Positions 7,399-16,590 are shown, counted from the first letter of the stretch. The stretch: DNA of 27,541 bases from Gammaproteobacteria bacterium (GCA_024762755.1 JANTGX010000004.1:1-27541), one strand, 5' to 3'. Numbers and translations are program-made. Notes: generated by a model not told the origin, from the letters alone.

Positions 7399-10230
7399 AT
7401 GAGCAGTCAGACACAGAAACAGCCCAACGCGCCCATGCAGGACGTCCGCGCGGTGCGCAAGCGCTTTCTCGCCATCAACCGCGAGCGATTGCGGCGCACG
7501 CAGGAGGCGCTGCGTTGGCGCACGCGCGACTTTCTCGATCTGCTGCCTCTGCTGTTTCATATCAATCACGCCATGCTGCCGGGCTTCGTCAGTAAACAGA
7601 CACCGGCCGGGATCTCCGACTGGTCACCGACGAAGAAGAGCATCGACGCCGGCAAGCGTCTGGCGAAGAGCTTCGACTACAAGAAGCGCGCCCTGCGCAG
7701 CCACGACATCCACTCCATCTTCCTCATGGGCAGCGTGGGTTCCATCGCTCACTCGGAGCACAGCGACTTCGACGTCTGGATCTGCCACGACCCGACCCTC
7801 GACGTAGACGCCCTCGAGGCACTGCGCGCCAAGTGCGCGGCCATCGAGCAGTGGGCCGAGACGGTGAATCTGGAGGTGCATTTCTTCCTCATGAACGCCG
7901 ACACCTTCCGCCAGGGGCGGGTGGTGGAACTGAGCAGCGAGAGTTCCGGCAGCACCCAGCACCACCTGCTGCTGGAGGAGTTCTACCGCACCGGCCTGCT
8001 GGTGGCCGGGCGCTATCCGGTGTGGTGGCTGGTACCGCCGGAGCGGGAGGGCGACTACGCGGCCTTCGTCGAGGAGCTGCTGCGCAAGCGCTTCATCCCC
8101 GCCAACGAGGTCATCGACTTCGGCGGCCTGGGGGCGATCCCGGCCGAGGAGTACTTCGGCGCCGCCCTCTGGCAGGTGTACAAGGGCATCGACTCGCCCT
8201 ACAAATCGGTATTGAAGATGCTCTTGATGGAGGCCTACGCCGCCGAGTATCCGCACAGCGACCTGCTCAGCCTGCGCTACAAGCGCGCCATCTACGCCGG
8301 CGTGACCGACCTCGACGCCCTCGACCCCTACACCATCCTGCTCGACAAGCTGGAGCAGTTCATCACCGCGCGCAACGAACCGCAGCGCCTGGAGCTGTTG
8401 CGGCGTTGTTTCTACTTCAAGGTGCAGATCCCCCTCAGCCGACCGGCCCATGCCAGCCGCAACTGGCGCTGGGAACGCCTCGAGGCCCTGACCGAGGGCT
8501 GGGGTTGGCAGGCGGGCAAGCTGGAATTGCTCGACGGCCGTGAGCGTTGGAACGTGCATCGGGTGCTCAAGGAACGCAAGATCCTGGTGGACGAGATCAC
8601 CCACAGCTACATGGCCCTGTCACGCTTCGCCCGAAGCAACGCCAGCCTGGCGCGCATCGAGCAGAAGGACCTCAATATCCTCGGCCGCAAGCTGTATGCC
8701 GCCTTCGAGCGCAAGGCGGGCAAGATCGAACTGATCAACCGGGGCGTCTCGCGCAACATCGCCGAGGCCCGCCTGACCCTACAACAGGGGCGCGGACGGG
8801 ATGCCGAGGAGAGTTGGGCCCTGTATCCCGGCGACGTGGAGCCCGGCGAACCGGGCGCCGCCCTCAAACGCAGTCACTCGGTGATCGAACTCCTCGCCTG
8901 GTGCCATTTCAACGGCCTCATCGGCCCGCGCAGTATCCTCTCTCTGGACGTGCTGCGCGGCATTCTCTCCCTGCAGGAGGTACGCGCCATCCTCGCTACC
9001 CTGGAGGGCTTGTTTCCGCAGGGTGTGCTGCCCACCACCCCCATCGAGCGCTTCGCCCAGCCACCGGGCGTGCAGCACGGGGTGGTGTTCGCCAATGTCG
9101 GCATCGATCCCCTGCCACGTCATTCGCGGCGCGGTACCGACCTGGTCTCGGATCAGTCGGACATCATGAACTACAGCGGTTTCTCGCTGAACCTGGCCAT
9201 CAGCTTCGATCTGCTCATGGTCAGCACCTGGGGCGAGATCATCAGCTACAAATACACCGGCATCACCGGCCTGCTCGACTGCCTGGCCCAATACCTGCGC
9301 TGGAATCGCAGCGCCGGCCTCGACCAGGCGACCCCCCTGGCGGCCTTCAGCTTCTCCTCCAGCCACAGCGCCGCCATTGCCCGCCGCATCGAGGAGCTGT
9401 ACCGCGACATCGCCGAGGCCTTCTACCACCGGCCCGCGGACCAGCCCCTGCGCTACGTGCTACAGGTGGAACAGGGCTACTACCTGCTGGAGGACGACGA
9501 GGGCAGCTTCCGCTATCGACACCTGGAGGGTGTACCCGACCTGCTCGAGGCCCTGGCCGAACCGCAGACACGTTTCAATCCCATCCACATGGACCGCAAG
9601 GCCCTGGCCGGCTCGCCCCTGCCCGCCATCGTCGAGCGCAACCGGCCCGGCCTGTTACAGCTCTTCTATCTGCCCCAGGGCGAGACGGTGGACGTCTACG
9701 TGCTCGACCAGCACGGCGCGCTGTTTCAGCAGAGCGTGCCCTATGGCGACGATGCCTCGCTCATCAACCACTACAGCCGCTTCTTCGACGCCGTGCTCAA
9801 CCGGCAGAGCTATCTCTACCACGACGAGGGCGCCCAGCGGCTGCTGGAGACGCTGGAGATCCAGCGCATCGGCCGCCAGCGCAAGGCCTTCGTCTTCGAA
9901 CGCCAGGCGGTGCGGCGCGAGACCACCCGGCGCTACTTCAACGTGCAGGTGATCGGCGACCTGGTGGACAACGGCACCGCCTTCACCATCTATTGTGAGG
10001 ACGCCGAGTTCTCTTCCCTGGAGTACGGCAAGGACCTGTTCCGCGAAGTGGCGCGCTACGTCCTGCAGCGCCGCGCCAGCGGCCTCAGATACCCCATCTA
10101 CATCACCGACGTCGATCTTTCACCCGGCCTGCTCGGCGGGCGCCGCGGCCAGGCCGTGCAGGCCATCGACTACCTGCGCTACAAGAAACGTATCGAGGGC
10201 AAGCTCAACGGTGAACTGGAACGCCTGTGA
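7399..10230 (+). CDS. cyaA: Class I adenylate cyclase
   Basis: The enzyme makes cyclic AMP from ATP, the signal for CRP-type regulators. The length (943 residues from the chosen start) matches the enterobacterial/pseudomonad class I family (about 850-950). The catalytic N-terminal nucleotidyltransferase region has the hallmark GSVGSIAHSEHSDFDVWICH, in which the GS pair and the SDFD acidic residues bind ATP and metal. The family-typical pieces LLFHINHAMLPGFVS, YKSVLKMLLMEAYA and YTILLDKLEQFI follow, and a long C-terminal regulatory half ends near YLRYKKRIEGKLN. The frame is open upstream to 7201, but the ATG at 7399 (MSSQTQKQ) best fits the family; its ribosome-binding site is weak (GGA, 6 bases). 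The gene faces the oncoming replication fork and converges on the YdcF-like gene, only 23 bases away. Confidence 0.96.
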   Translation: MSSQTQKQPNAPMQDVRAVRKRFLAINRERLRRTQEALRWRTRDFLDLLPLLFHINHAMLPGFVSKQTPAGISDWSPTKKSIDAGKRLAKSFDYKKRALRSHDIHSIFLMGSVGSIAHSEHSDFDVWICHDPTLDVDALEALRAKCAAIEQWAETVNLEVHFFLMNADTFRQGRVVELSSESSGSTQHHLLLEEFYRTGLLVAGRYPVWWLVPPEREGDYAAFVEELLRKRFIPANEVIDFGGLGAIPAEEYFGAALWQVYKGIDSPYKSVLKMLLMEAYAAEYPHSDLLSLRYKRAIYAGVTDLDALDPYTILLDKLEQFITARNEPQRLELLRRCFYFKVQIPLSRPAHASRNWRWERLEALTEGWGWQAGKLELLDGRERWNVHRVLKERKILVDEITHSYMALSRFARSNASLARIEQKDLNILGRKLYAAFERKAGKIELINRGVSRNIAEARLTLQQGRGRDAEESWALYPGDVEPGEPGAALKRSHSVIELLAWCHFNGLIGPRSILSLDVLRGILSLQEVRAILATLEGLFPQGVLPTTPIERFAQPPGVQHGVVFANVGIDPLPRHSRRGTDLVSDQSDIMNYSGFSLNLAISFDLLMVSTWGEIISYKYTGITGLLDCLAQYLRWNRSAGLDQATPLAAFSFSSSHSAAIARRIEELYRDIAEAFYHRPADQPLRYVLQVEQGYYLLEDDEGSFRYRHLEGVPDLLEALAEPQTRFNPIHMDRKALAGSPLPAIVERNRPGLLQLFYLPQGETVDVYVLDQHGALFQQSVPYGDDASLINHYSRFFDAVLNRQSYLYHDEGAQRLLETLEIQRIGRQRKAFVFERQAVRRETTRRYFNVQVIGDLVDNGTAFTIYCEDAEFSSLEYGKDLFREVARYVLQRRASGLRYPIYITDVDLSPGLLGGRRGQAVQAIDYLRYKKRIEGKLNGELERL

Positions 10231-10253
10231 GCCCGGGGCCCGGCGCTTTCGTC

Positions 10254-11009
10254 TCAGGCATAGTGCCAGCGATACCACAGCAGGCCGATGATCTCGTGCA
10301 GGGCGAAGGCGCTGTTGCGCAGGGCGCGGGCATCGGGCAGCAGGTCACTGGCCAGGAGGACATCGTCGTCGTCCGACTCGAAGGCGGTGGGGGCAGGGAT
10401 CACCGTCAGGCCGAAGTGGGCGAAGGACCACAGGGCGCGCGGCATATGCCAGGCGTGGCTGACGAGATAGACCCGATTCACCTGCGAGGCGCGCAGGATA
10501 CGGCTGCTGTAGCGGGCGTTCTCGAAGGTATTGCGGCTGTCGCTCTCCACCCAGCGCACGGGCACGCCGAACTCCGACTCCAGGGCCTGCATCATCAACA
10601 TGGCCTCGGGCGGGTGGCCGTCGCGCGCCAGACCGCCACTCACCAACAGCGGCAGCCCGGTGCGGCGGGCGACGAAGGCGGCGTAGCGTAGGCGTTGCAG
10701 GGCCAGGCCGTTGACCGTGTCGCCGGCATATTCCGCGGCGTCACTGCGCCGTCCGGCACCGAGCACGACGATGGCCTCTGCATCCTGGGTGCCGAGGGCC
10801 GCCGGCGGGATGGCCGGCGCCGTCTGCAGCAAACCGAGCAGGCCGCCGCCCACCAGCGGGGTGCTCAGCAGGTAGAGCAGGAGCAGGGCCGTGGCGGAGA
10901 GGGCCAGGCCGGGACGCCGACGGCCGCGGGCCAGCAGCCACAGTCCGCCCAGTAACAGCCACACCAGCAGCCCGGGCGGCATCAGGAGCGCCTCCACATA
11001 GGCGGTCAT
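10254..11009 (-). CDS. YdcF/ElyC-like DUF218 family membrane protein
   Basis: The 251-residue protein has two N-terminal membrane helices (about residues 10-27 and 33-50: LLMPPGLLVWLLLGGLWLLA and LALSATALLLLYLLS) followed by a periplasmic DUF218 domain. Family motifs are AIVVLGAG, LPLLVSGG, VESDSRNTFENARY and YLVSHAWHMPRA. E. coli ElyC, of the same architecture, affects envelope integrity and lipid-carrier-dependent peptidoglycan synthesis; whether this protein does the same is inference. Its ATG overlaps the rsmA stop (ATGA, 11006-11009), so translation is coupled. The usual gene after rsmA in many gammaproteobacteria is apaG, then apaH, so this operon end differs from the E. coli pattern. 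The longer open frame up to 11231 is rejected because it lies inside rsmA. Confidence 0.88.
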   Translation of the reverse strand: MTAYVEALLMPPGLLVWLLLGGLWLLARGRRRPGLALSATALLLLYLLSTPLVGGGLLGLLQTAPAIPPAALGTQDAEAIVVLGAGRRSDAAEYAGDTVNGLALQRLRYAAFVARRTGLPLLVSGGLARDGHPPEAMLMMQALESEFGVPVRWVESDSRNTFENARYSSRILRASQVNRVYLVSHAWHMPRALWSFAHFGLTVIPAPTAFESDDDDVLLASDLLPDARALRNSAFALHEIIGLLWYRWHYA

Positions 11010-11800
11010 GGCGAGTCCGGGCTCTCCGCCGCCTCGGCGAGGGCGGCAAATTCGGCCAGGTCGAGGGTCTCCGCCCGGCGCGTGGGATCGATACCCAGCG
11101 CTTGCATGGTCTCGGCGTCGACCAGGCCCTTGAGGGTATTGCGCAGGGTCTTGCGCCGCTGCGAGAAGGCCTGGGTGACCACGCGCTGGAACTGCGCCAG
11201 GTCCTGCACCGCCACCGGCGGCGCTGCCCACGGGGTCAGCCGCACCACCGCCGATTCCACCTTGGGCGGGGGATTGAAGGCCCCGGGCGGCACACGGAAC
11301 AGGGCCTCCACCCGGCAGTGATACTGCATGATGACACTGAGCCGGCCGTAGTCCTTGCTGCCGGGGGTCGCGGCGAGGCGCTCCACCACCTCTTTCTGCA
11401 ACATAAAATGCATGTCGCGGATCTGGTTGCGGTAGGCCAGCAGGTGAAACATCAGCGGCGTGGAGATGTTGTAGGGCAGGTTGCCGACGATGCGCAGGGG
11501 GCGGCCGTCATCGGCCAGGCCGGAGAAATCGAACGCGAGGGCGTCGGCGGCGTGGATACGCAGTTCACCGAGACCGCCACAATGGCGGGAAAGCCGCGGG
11601 ATCAGGTCGCGATCCAGCTCGATCACGTCCATCTCACCCACCTGTGGCAGCAGAATCTCGGTCAGCGCCCCGAGACCCGGGCCGATCTCCACCAGGTGCT
11701 CGCCGGGACGTGGATCGATGGCCGCGGCGATGCGCGCCACGACCTGGGCATCGTGCAGAAAATTCTGCCCGAAGCGCTTGCGTGGGCGATGGCCCTTCAT
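11006..11800 (-). CDS. rsmA: 16S rRNA (adenine1518-N6/adenine1519-N6)-dimethyltransferase
   Basis: RsmA (KsgA) dimethylates two adjacent adenines near the 3' end of 16S rRNA during late assembly of the small ribosomal subunit, using S-adenosylmethionine. The 264 residues match the usual length (about 265-275). Visible motifs are the N-terminal RKRFGQNFL, the SAM-binding VEIGPGLGALTE, the catalytic NLPYNIST and the C-terminal QAFSQRRKTLRNTLKG. Its start overlaps the pdxA stop by four bases (ATGA, 11797-11800) and its stop overlaps the DUF218 gene start the same way, so three genes are read as one coupled unit. The pdxA-rsmA pairing is common in gammaproteobacteria. Confidence 0.97.
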   Translation of the reverse strand: MKGHRPRKRFGQNFLHDAQVVARIAAAIDPRPGEHLVEIGPGLGALTEILLPQVGEMDVIELDRDLIPRLSRHCGGLGELRIHAADALAFDFSGLADDGRPLRIVGNLPYNISTPLMFHLLAYRNQIRDMHFMLQKEVVERLAATPGSKDYGRLSVIMQYHCRVEALFRVPPGAFNPPPKVESAVVRLTPWAAPPVAVQDLAQFQRVVTQAFSQRRKTLRNTLKGLVDAETMQALGIDPTRRAETLDLAEFAALAEAAESPDSP

Positions 11801-12855
11801 GCGGACGCCGCGCGTGCGCCGGTCACCATCTGTGCCGCCGTCTCCACCGCCAGTTGCAGGCTGTCGACGCGCGCCACGCCGCGGCCGGCCAGCTCCAGGG
11901 CGGTGCCGTGGTCCACCGAGGTGCGGATCAGGGGCAGGCCGAGGGTGATGTTAACGGCGCGGCCAAAGCCCAGGTGTTTGAGCACCGGCAGGCCCTGGTC
12001 GTGGTACATGGCCAACACCGCGTCGGCATCGGCCAGCCTGTCCGGGGTGAACAAGGTATCCGCCGGCAGGGGGCCACGGAGGTCCCAGCCACGCCGGCGC
12101 AGGGCGTCCAGTACCGGTTCGATGACCTCGATCTCCTCGCGGCCGAGATGACCGTCCTCGCCCGCATGGGGATTGAGGCCGCAGACCAGGATGCAGGGTC
12201 TGGCGGCGCCGAAGTGGCGCTGCAGGGCCGCATGCAGGGTCTCGATCACCCGCGTCAGGCCCTCGCCGGTGATGGCCGCCGGCACCGCGGCCAGGGGCAG
12301 ATGGGTGGTGGCGAGGGCCACCCGCAAGCCTTCGGTGGCCAGCATCATCACCGGCAGGGCGCCGCCGCTGCGTGCCGCCAGGTATTCCGTATGCCCGGAG
12401 AAGGTGGAGGCCGACGGGTCTTTCTCGCGCAGGTAATCGTTGATGGCCCCCTTGTGGATGGGTCCGGTGACCAGGGCATCGAAGCGGCCCTCGAGGCAAC
12501 CGTCCACCGCGGCATCCAGGGTCGCCAGGACGTAACCGCCATTGGCCGGATCGAGCGCGCCCGGCCGGCTGGCCACCGCCAGCGGTACCGGCAGCACGCT
12601 GAGATGGCCTGGGCGCTGGGGACCGGCGGGGCCGAGCTCCTGCAACACCAGGGGCAGGCCCAGGCGCGCCGCCGCGGCCTCCAACAAGGCGGGGTCGGCG
12701 ATGGCCACCAGCTCGGCGGGCTGGGGACGCTGGGCCAGCTGCACGCACAGCTCGGGGCCGATACCGGCCGGTTCTCCCGGGGTGAGGGCGAGGCGCAGGG
12801 GGCGCCGGTCTGGGGACGCGGTCACGAGGGAGTCGGGCGCCTCAGAGGCGCACAT
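11797..12855 (-). CDS. pdxA: 4-hydroxythreonine-4-phosphate dehydrogenase
   Basis: PdxA oxidises 4-phosphohydroxy-L-threonine with NAD in the deoxyxylulose-5-phosphate-dependent route to pyridoxal phosphate. The family signature LTPGEPAGIGPE is near the N-terminus. The three metal-binding histidines are in FSGHTEYLA, ATTHLPLAAV and AMYHDQGLPVLK. The start is uncertain. The ATG at 12855 has GAGG nine bases upstream but overlaps the end of surA by 14 bases; a GTG at 12825 would give an N-terminus closer in length to E. coli PdxA and begin 16 bases after the surA stop; an ATG at 12870 lacks a ribosome-binding site. It is coupled to rsmA downstream. Confidence 0.95.
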   Translation of the reverse strand: MCASEAPDSLVTASPDRRPLRLALTPGEPAGIGPELCVQLAQRPQPAELVAIADPALLEAAAARLGLPLVLQELGPAGPQRPGHLSVLPVPLAVASRPGALDPANGGYVLATLDAAVDGCLEGRFDALVTGPIHKGAINDYLREKDPSASTFSGHTEYLAARSGGALPVMMLATEGLRVALATTHLPLAAVPAAITGEGLTRVIETLHAALQRHFGAARPCILVCGLNPHAGEDGHLGREEIEVIEPVLDALRRRGWDLRGPLPADTLFTPDRLADADAVLAMYHDQGLPVLKHLGFGRAVNITLGLPLIRTSVDHGTALELAGRGVARVDSLQLAVETAAQMVTGARAASA

Positions 12856-14164
12856 CGACGAAGGCCTCATCGCGCAGCTTGCGCAACCAGGCCTGCATGG
12901 CGGGGTCTAGCTTGCGCTGGCGGATGGTCTCGCTGGCCTGGTTGCGCTGCACCTCTTTCGTCCGGTCCTGCTGCCGCCGTTCGAGGACCTCGATGAGGTG
13001 CCAACCGAAACGGGTCTTCACCGGCGCGCTGAGCTGCCCCGGCTGCAGGGCGTCCATGGCCTTCTCGAAGGGGGGGACCATGGTGCCTGGGTTGACCCAG
13101 CCCAGGTCACCGCCGGCGGCTGCGGTGCCGGGATCGTCGGAGTTGGCCCGCGCCAGTTCGGCGAAGTCCTCACCGGCCTGCAGGCGGCTGCGTAGGGTCT
13201 CGATGCGCTGACGGGCGCGCTGATCGCTGCGCGCCGGACCCGTGCGCACCAGGATGTGGCGCGCATGGGTCTGCGTCACCAGGTGCTGCGGCTGGTCGCT
13301 GCGCCGCTCCAGCAGTTTGATGATGTGGAAGCCGCTGGGGCTGCGAATGGGGTCGCTGATATCGCCCGGCGCGTGGCTCAGCACCCAGTCGGCGAACAGG
13401 GTGGGCAGGGCGGAGGCCTCGCGCCATCCCAGGTCACCCCCCTGCAGCGCCTGCCGGCCGTCGGAGACGGCCACCGCGGTGGCGGCGAAGTCGGCGCCTG
13501 CGCGCAGTTCGGCCACCACTTCCCAGGCCTTCTCCCGTGCCCGGCCAATGGCCTCGGCGCTGGCTGCCTCGGGCAGCCCGATGAGGATATGACCGAGGTG
13601 ATAGAGATAGTGTTTGCCGCCCTGCACCGCCTGGTTGGCGAGATAGGCGTCGATCTCCTGTGAAGTGACGTCGATTCGGTCGGCAACTTGGCGTTTCTGC
13701 AGGCGATTGATGACGATCTCGTCACGGATGTTCTCGCGGAAGCGGGCGTAGTCGATACCCTCGCGCGCCAGGGTCTCGCGGAATTGGCCCAGGTCCATGC
13801 CGTTTTGTGCGGCGATGTTGGCGATGGCCCGGTTGAGGCTGTCGTCGTCCACCGTGATGTGCATGCGCTGCGCCATCTGCAACTGGATGTGGCGCAGGAT
13901 CATGCGCTCGAGGATCTGGCGGCGCAGCACCGCCTCGGGCGGCAATTGAGTCTGTTGGGCGCGGAGCTGGCGCTTGATGTCGGCCACCTCGGCGTCCAGC
14001 TCCAGCTGGGTGATGACGTCGTCGTTGACAACGGCGACGATGCGGTCGATCAGTTCGCCCGTCTGTGACTGTTCGGCGGCAGGGAGAGAGGGTGCGAACA
14101 GGGTCGCGAATAGGAGCAACAGCAGCCCCAGGTGCGAAGAGGGGCGGTGATTCGATTTCGACAC
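12842..14164 (-). CDS. surA: Periplasmic chaperone / peptidyl-prolyl isomerase SurA
   Basis: SurA escorts unfolded outer-membrane proteins, including LptD, across the periplasm. The 440 residues from the chosen start comprise a signal peptide (LGLLLLLFATLFAPSLPA before AEQSQ), an N-terminal chaperone domain beginning ELIDRIVAVVNDDVIT, and two parvulin domains. The first has LYHLGHILIG ... GGDLGWREASALP, the second THARHILVRT ... GGDLGWVNPGTMVPPFE, followed by the C-terminal helix. I chose the GTG at 14164 because GGA lies nine bases upstream and the signal peptide then has normal length; an ATG at 14251 would overlap lptD by 41 bases and put about 30 unneeded residues ahead of the signal. lptD-surA-pdxA-rsmA is the classic gammaproteobacterial order. 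Confidence 0.96.
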   Translation of the reverse strand: MSKSNHRPSSHLGLLLLLFATLFAPSLPAAEQSQTGELIDRIVAVVNDDVITQLELDAEVADIKRQLRAQQTQLPPEAVLRRQILERMILRHIQLQMAQRMHITVDDDSLNRAIANIAAQNGMDLGQFRETLAREGIDYARFRENIRDEIVINRLQKRQVADRIDVTSQEIDAYLANQAVQGGKHYLYHLGHILIGLPEAASAEAIGRAREKAWEVVAELRAGADFAATAVAVSDGRQALQGGDLGWREASALPTLFADWVLSHAPGDISDPIRSPSGFHIIKLLERRSDQPQHLVTQTHARHILVRTGPARSDQRARQRIETLRSRLQAGEDFAELARANSDDPGTAAAGGDLGWVNPGTMVPPFEKAMDALQPGQLSAPVKTRFGWHLIEVLERRQQDRTKEVQRNQASETIRQRKLDPAMQAWLRKLRDEAFVDVRL

Positions 14165-14210
14165 GGTAGATTTCCAGTCAGGGGATCCCGGCACGACGGC
14201 ACGGGCGGAT

Positions 14211-16418
14211 TCAGGGGGCAAGAATATCACGCTCCAGCAGGCTCTCGACATCGCGGCCCACGCTGGACAGGCCTTTCAGCTCCAATTGCAGCCAGAGGGT
14301 ACGGCTGACTCGTTCGTCCTGTACATTGATGCGGTGGCGGCGTTCGAGGAGGCGCAAGGCCCAGCAGCAACTCTCGTATTCGAGGCCCAACACCCGCTCC
14401 AGCAGCAGTTTGTCCGCCACCGAGTAACGGTGCCGGCCGAGCAGGCTGAAACCGCGCAACACGGGCCACATGAAAGAGACATCGCTCTGCTCCAGGCGTT
14501 CCCGCTGGTAGCGGTAGGCGATGTTGAAGGCGCTGCGCGGTGCCGGATGGTAGCGCAGGCTGAGGTTGCCGCGTTCCACTCGGTGCTCGCGCTCGTCCCA
14601 TTCCAGGTCCAGACCGCTGTTGATCGATGACGTCCAGTGAGTACTCACTTCGGCCAACCAGTTCGAGACCGGAACGGTCTCCACGGCCTGCCCGGGCAGG
14701 GTCACGCGGCGGTCGCTGAAATAGAAGATGCGGCCCAGTTGCAGGCGTGCCAGCTCACGCCCGCCGACGTCGAGAAAGCGGCTGGTGAGGGCCGCGCTCA
14801 GGCGGTTGGCATCGCCCATGCGGTCGGCGCCGTTGAAGCGGTTGTCGCGAAACAGGCGCTCGAAACCGAACAGGGGCAGGCTGCTGTCGAAGACGCGCGG
14901 GTTGCCGTTCTCGTCCACGATCAGGCGCGACTGGTCGCGGTAGGGCACGTAGAGGTAGAAGAGGCGCGGCTCGAGGGTCTGCAGGCGGGCGCGCCCGCGC
15001 AGCTCACGCTCGAAGAACAGGCCGCTGTCGAGGCTGAGCACGGGCAGGCTGCGCACCGGCTCGGCATCGCCCTGCTGTCTTTGTAGGCGGTACTGGGTAT
15101 AGCGCAGACCCACACGCGGGGTGAGGAACCCGGCATCGGACTGCAGCGGCAGGGCCAGCTCCGGCTGCAGGTCGAGGCGTTTGCCGGTGACGCCGGCGTC
15201 GCGCACGAAGCGCACCCATTCGGCGCGCGCATCCAGCACCGCCGGGCCGAGCAGCGGCCGCTGCGACAGGTTCAGGCTCAGTTGCGGCAGGCGGGCGTAG
15301 GGGCGGGCCAGGCTGGACAGCGCCGGGTCGAGGGTTTGATAGTCCTCCAGGTTCAACCCGCCGCTCACATACTCGCCACTGAAATCGAGCCTGGCGTGGC
15401 GCTCCAGGTGGGTGAGGCTGGGGCTGCCCAGGCCACTGCTGAAGTCGTAGAGGAAGTCGCCGTCGCTGACCCGACGGTAGCGTACGTCGCTGCGCCAGCC
15501 GGTGAAGGGCTCGCCGCGATGGCCGACGTCGAGGGCGTGGCGGTCGTCTCCGGTGAGCCGGTCACGGCCCAGGGTGTAGTAGGTGATCTCGCCCTGGTTG
15601 CGGGCGTTCAGGTAGCGGAATTCGGTCTCCCACAGGATGCCGCGCCGGCTCATGTAGTGGGGGGTGATGGTGGCGTCGCGGTCCGCCGCCAGATTCAGAT
15701 AGAGGGGCAGTGAGATCTGTGTCCCGGAACGGTTGGAATCGCCGATACTGGGTACCAGCAGGCCGGTCTTGCGTCCCTGCAGGGGGAAGCTGAGATAGGG
15801 GGTGTAGAAGACGGGGACGCGCAGCAGCTCGAGCCGCGCGTGGTAGGCGATGCCCAGGTTGTTCTGCCGGTCGAGACGCAGGCTGGAGGCGCGCAGGCGC
15901 CAGAAGTGATCGCCTTCGTCACAGGTGGTGAACAGGGTGCGTTGCAGGCGCAGGCGCTCGGGGCCCTCCAGCCAGAGGGTCTCGGCGTTGCCGCGCAGGT
16001 GCCGGTCGCTGAGCCAGAAGCGGGCCGCCTGCACCTCGCCGCGATCCTGGGCGAGGTCCAGGTCGGCCGACTGGCCCCACAGCAGCAGACCCTCGCGGCG
16101 CAGGCGCAGATCGCCCGTGGCCTCGAGGTGTTCATCCTCGGCTCGATAGTCCACGCGATCGGCCCACAGGGTCTCGCCGAGACGCTGGCCCACGACGTTG
16201 CCGGTGAGCCGGTAGCGATCGCCCTGGGCCTCGGCGCTGTCGGCGGTGAAATGCACGGCCCCGTCGGCCGGTGGCGGGGGCGCCAGGCCGGGATTGGGCG
16301 GGGCCCCACAATAGCGCCATTCGCCCGTGCCAGCCGCCACGACCGGCCCGCCGGCGACGATCAACACCAGGACGGTGACGATGCGCGACCGCCGCCAAGA
16401 GACGGGGACATGCTTCAC
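14211..16418 (-). CDS. lptD: LPS-assembly outer-membrane protein LptD
   Basis: LptD is the outer-membrane beta-barrel that, with LptE, places lipopolysaccharide on the cell surface. The 735-residue protein has a signal peptide (about 1-29), an N-terminal OstA-type beta-jellyroll (about 53-160) and a C-terminal barrel. The four cysteines that form the two interdomain disulfides in E. coli have counterparts here: Cys37 (WRYCG), Cys166 (TTCDEGDHF) and the adjacent pair Cys684-Cys685 (YESCCW). The start codon is GTG at 16418 with no Shine-Dalgarno sequence, only a pyrimidine-rich stretch. It overlaps the stop of a 10-codon ORF (GTGA), which may provide translational coupling. The stop is 46 bases before the preferred surA start. 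Confidence 0.96.
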   Translation of the reverse strand: MKHVPVSWRRSRIVTVLVLIVAGGPVVAAGTGEWRYCGAPPNPGLAPPPPADGAVHFTADSAEAQGDRYRLTGNVVGQRLGETLWADRVDYRAEDEHLEATGDLRLRREGLLLWGQSADLDLAQDRGEVQAARFWLSDRHLRGNAETLWLEGPERLRLQRTLFTTCDEGDHFWRLRASSLRLDRQNNLGIAYHARLELLRVPVFYTPYLSFPLQGRKTGLLVPSIGDSNRSGTQISLPLYLNLAADRDATITPHYMSRRGILWETEFRYLNARNQGEITYYTLGRDRLTGDDRHALDVGHRGEPFTGWRSDVRYRRVSDGDFLYDFSSGLGSPSLTHLERHARLDFSGEYVSGGLNLEDYQTLDPALSSLARPYARLPQLSLNLSQRPLLGPAVLDARAEWVRFVRDAGVTGKRLDLQPELALPLQSDAGFLTPRVGLRYTQYRLQRQQGDAEPVRSLPVLSLDSGLFFERELRGRARLQTLEPRLFYLYVPYRDQSRLIVDENGNPRVFDSSLPLFGFERLFRDNRFNGADRMGDANRLSAALTSRFLDVGGRELARLQLGRIFYFSDRRVTLPGQAVETVPVSNWLAEVSTHWTSSINSGLDLEWDEREHRVERGNLSLRYHPAPRSAFNIAYRYQRERLEQSDVSFMWPVLRGFSLLGRHRYSVADKLLLERVLGLEYESCCWALRLLERRHRINVQDERVSRTLWLQLELKGLSSVGRDVESLLERDILAP

Positions 16419-16447
16419 GAGGGGAGGAGGACGGGGACGGCGCTCAT
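16415..16447 (-). CDS. Possible 10-codon leader ORF coupled to lptD
   Basis: On the minus strand an ATG at 16447 opens a 10-residue frame (MSAVPVLLPS) whose TGA overlaps the GTG start of lptD (GTGA). A -10-like TAATAT ends at 16455, so the transcript would begin about 16448, directly at this ATG. The mini-ORF would then be read as a leaderless message. No ribosome-binding site exists for lptD itself. Size and lack of homology evidence keep confidence low. Confidence 0.35.
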   Translation of the reverse strand: MSAVPVLLPS

Positions 16448-16454
16448 GGCGCCT

Positions 16455-16481
16455 ATATTAACCCGGATGTTCCGCGAGCAA
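16455..16481 (-). promoter_or_regulatory. Candidate sigma-70 promoter of the lptD operon
   Basis: On the minus strand TTGCTC (16481-16476) and TAATAT (16460-16455) are separated by 15 bases, slightly short; using TATAGG as the -10 gives 18. The predicted start of transcription (about 16448) is almost at the leader-ORF ATG. The 11-base core TATATTAACCC (plus strand, 16454-16464) recurs upstream of the neighbouring small gene. Confidence 0.45.
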
Positions 16482-16590
16482 GCCGTGATTGGGGGAGCGA
16501 CAGGCAGATCAGACATCGAACGCCGATGGTGCTCTGGCCATCCGCATTCGCCTGCAGGGCATGGCCGGGTACACACCAACGCGCTCCCTT

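Noticed and set aside
8547..9998. A 483-codon plus-strand frame inside cyaA.
   Set aside because: It overlaps the clearly conserved cyaA frame and encodes Arg/Pro/His-rich sequence without domains.
16441..16475. GGAACAT on the minus strand upstream of lptD, like the -35 of the envelope-stress sigma factor (GGAACTT).
   Set aside because: No matching -10 at 15-17 bases; a sigma-70-like TAATAT explains the region better.
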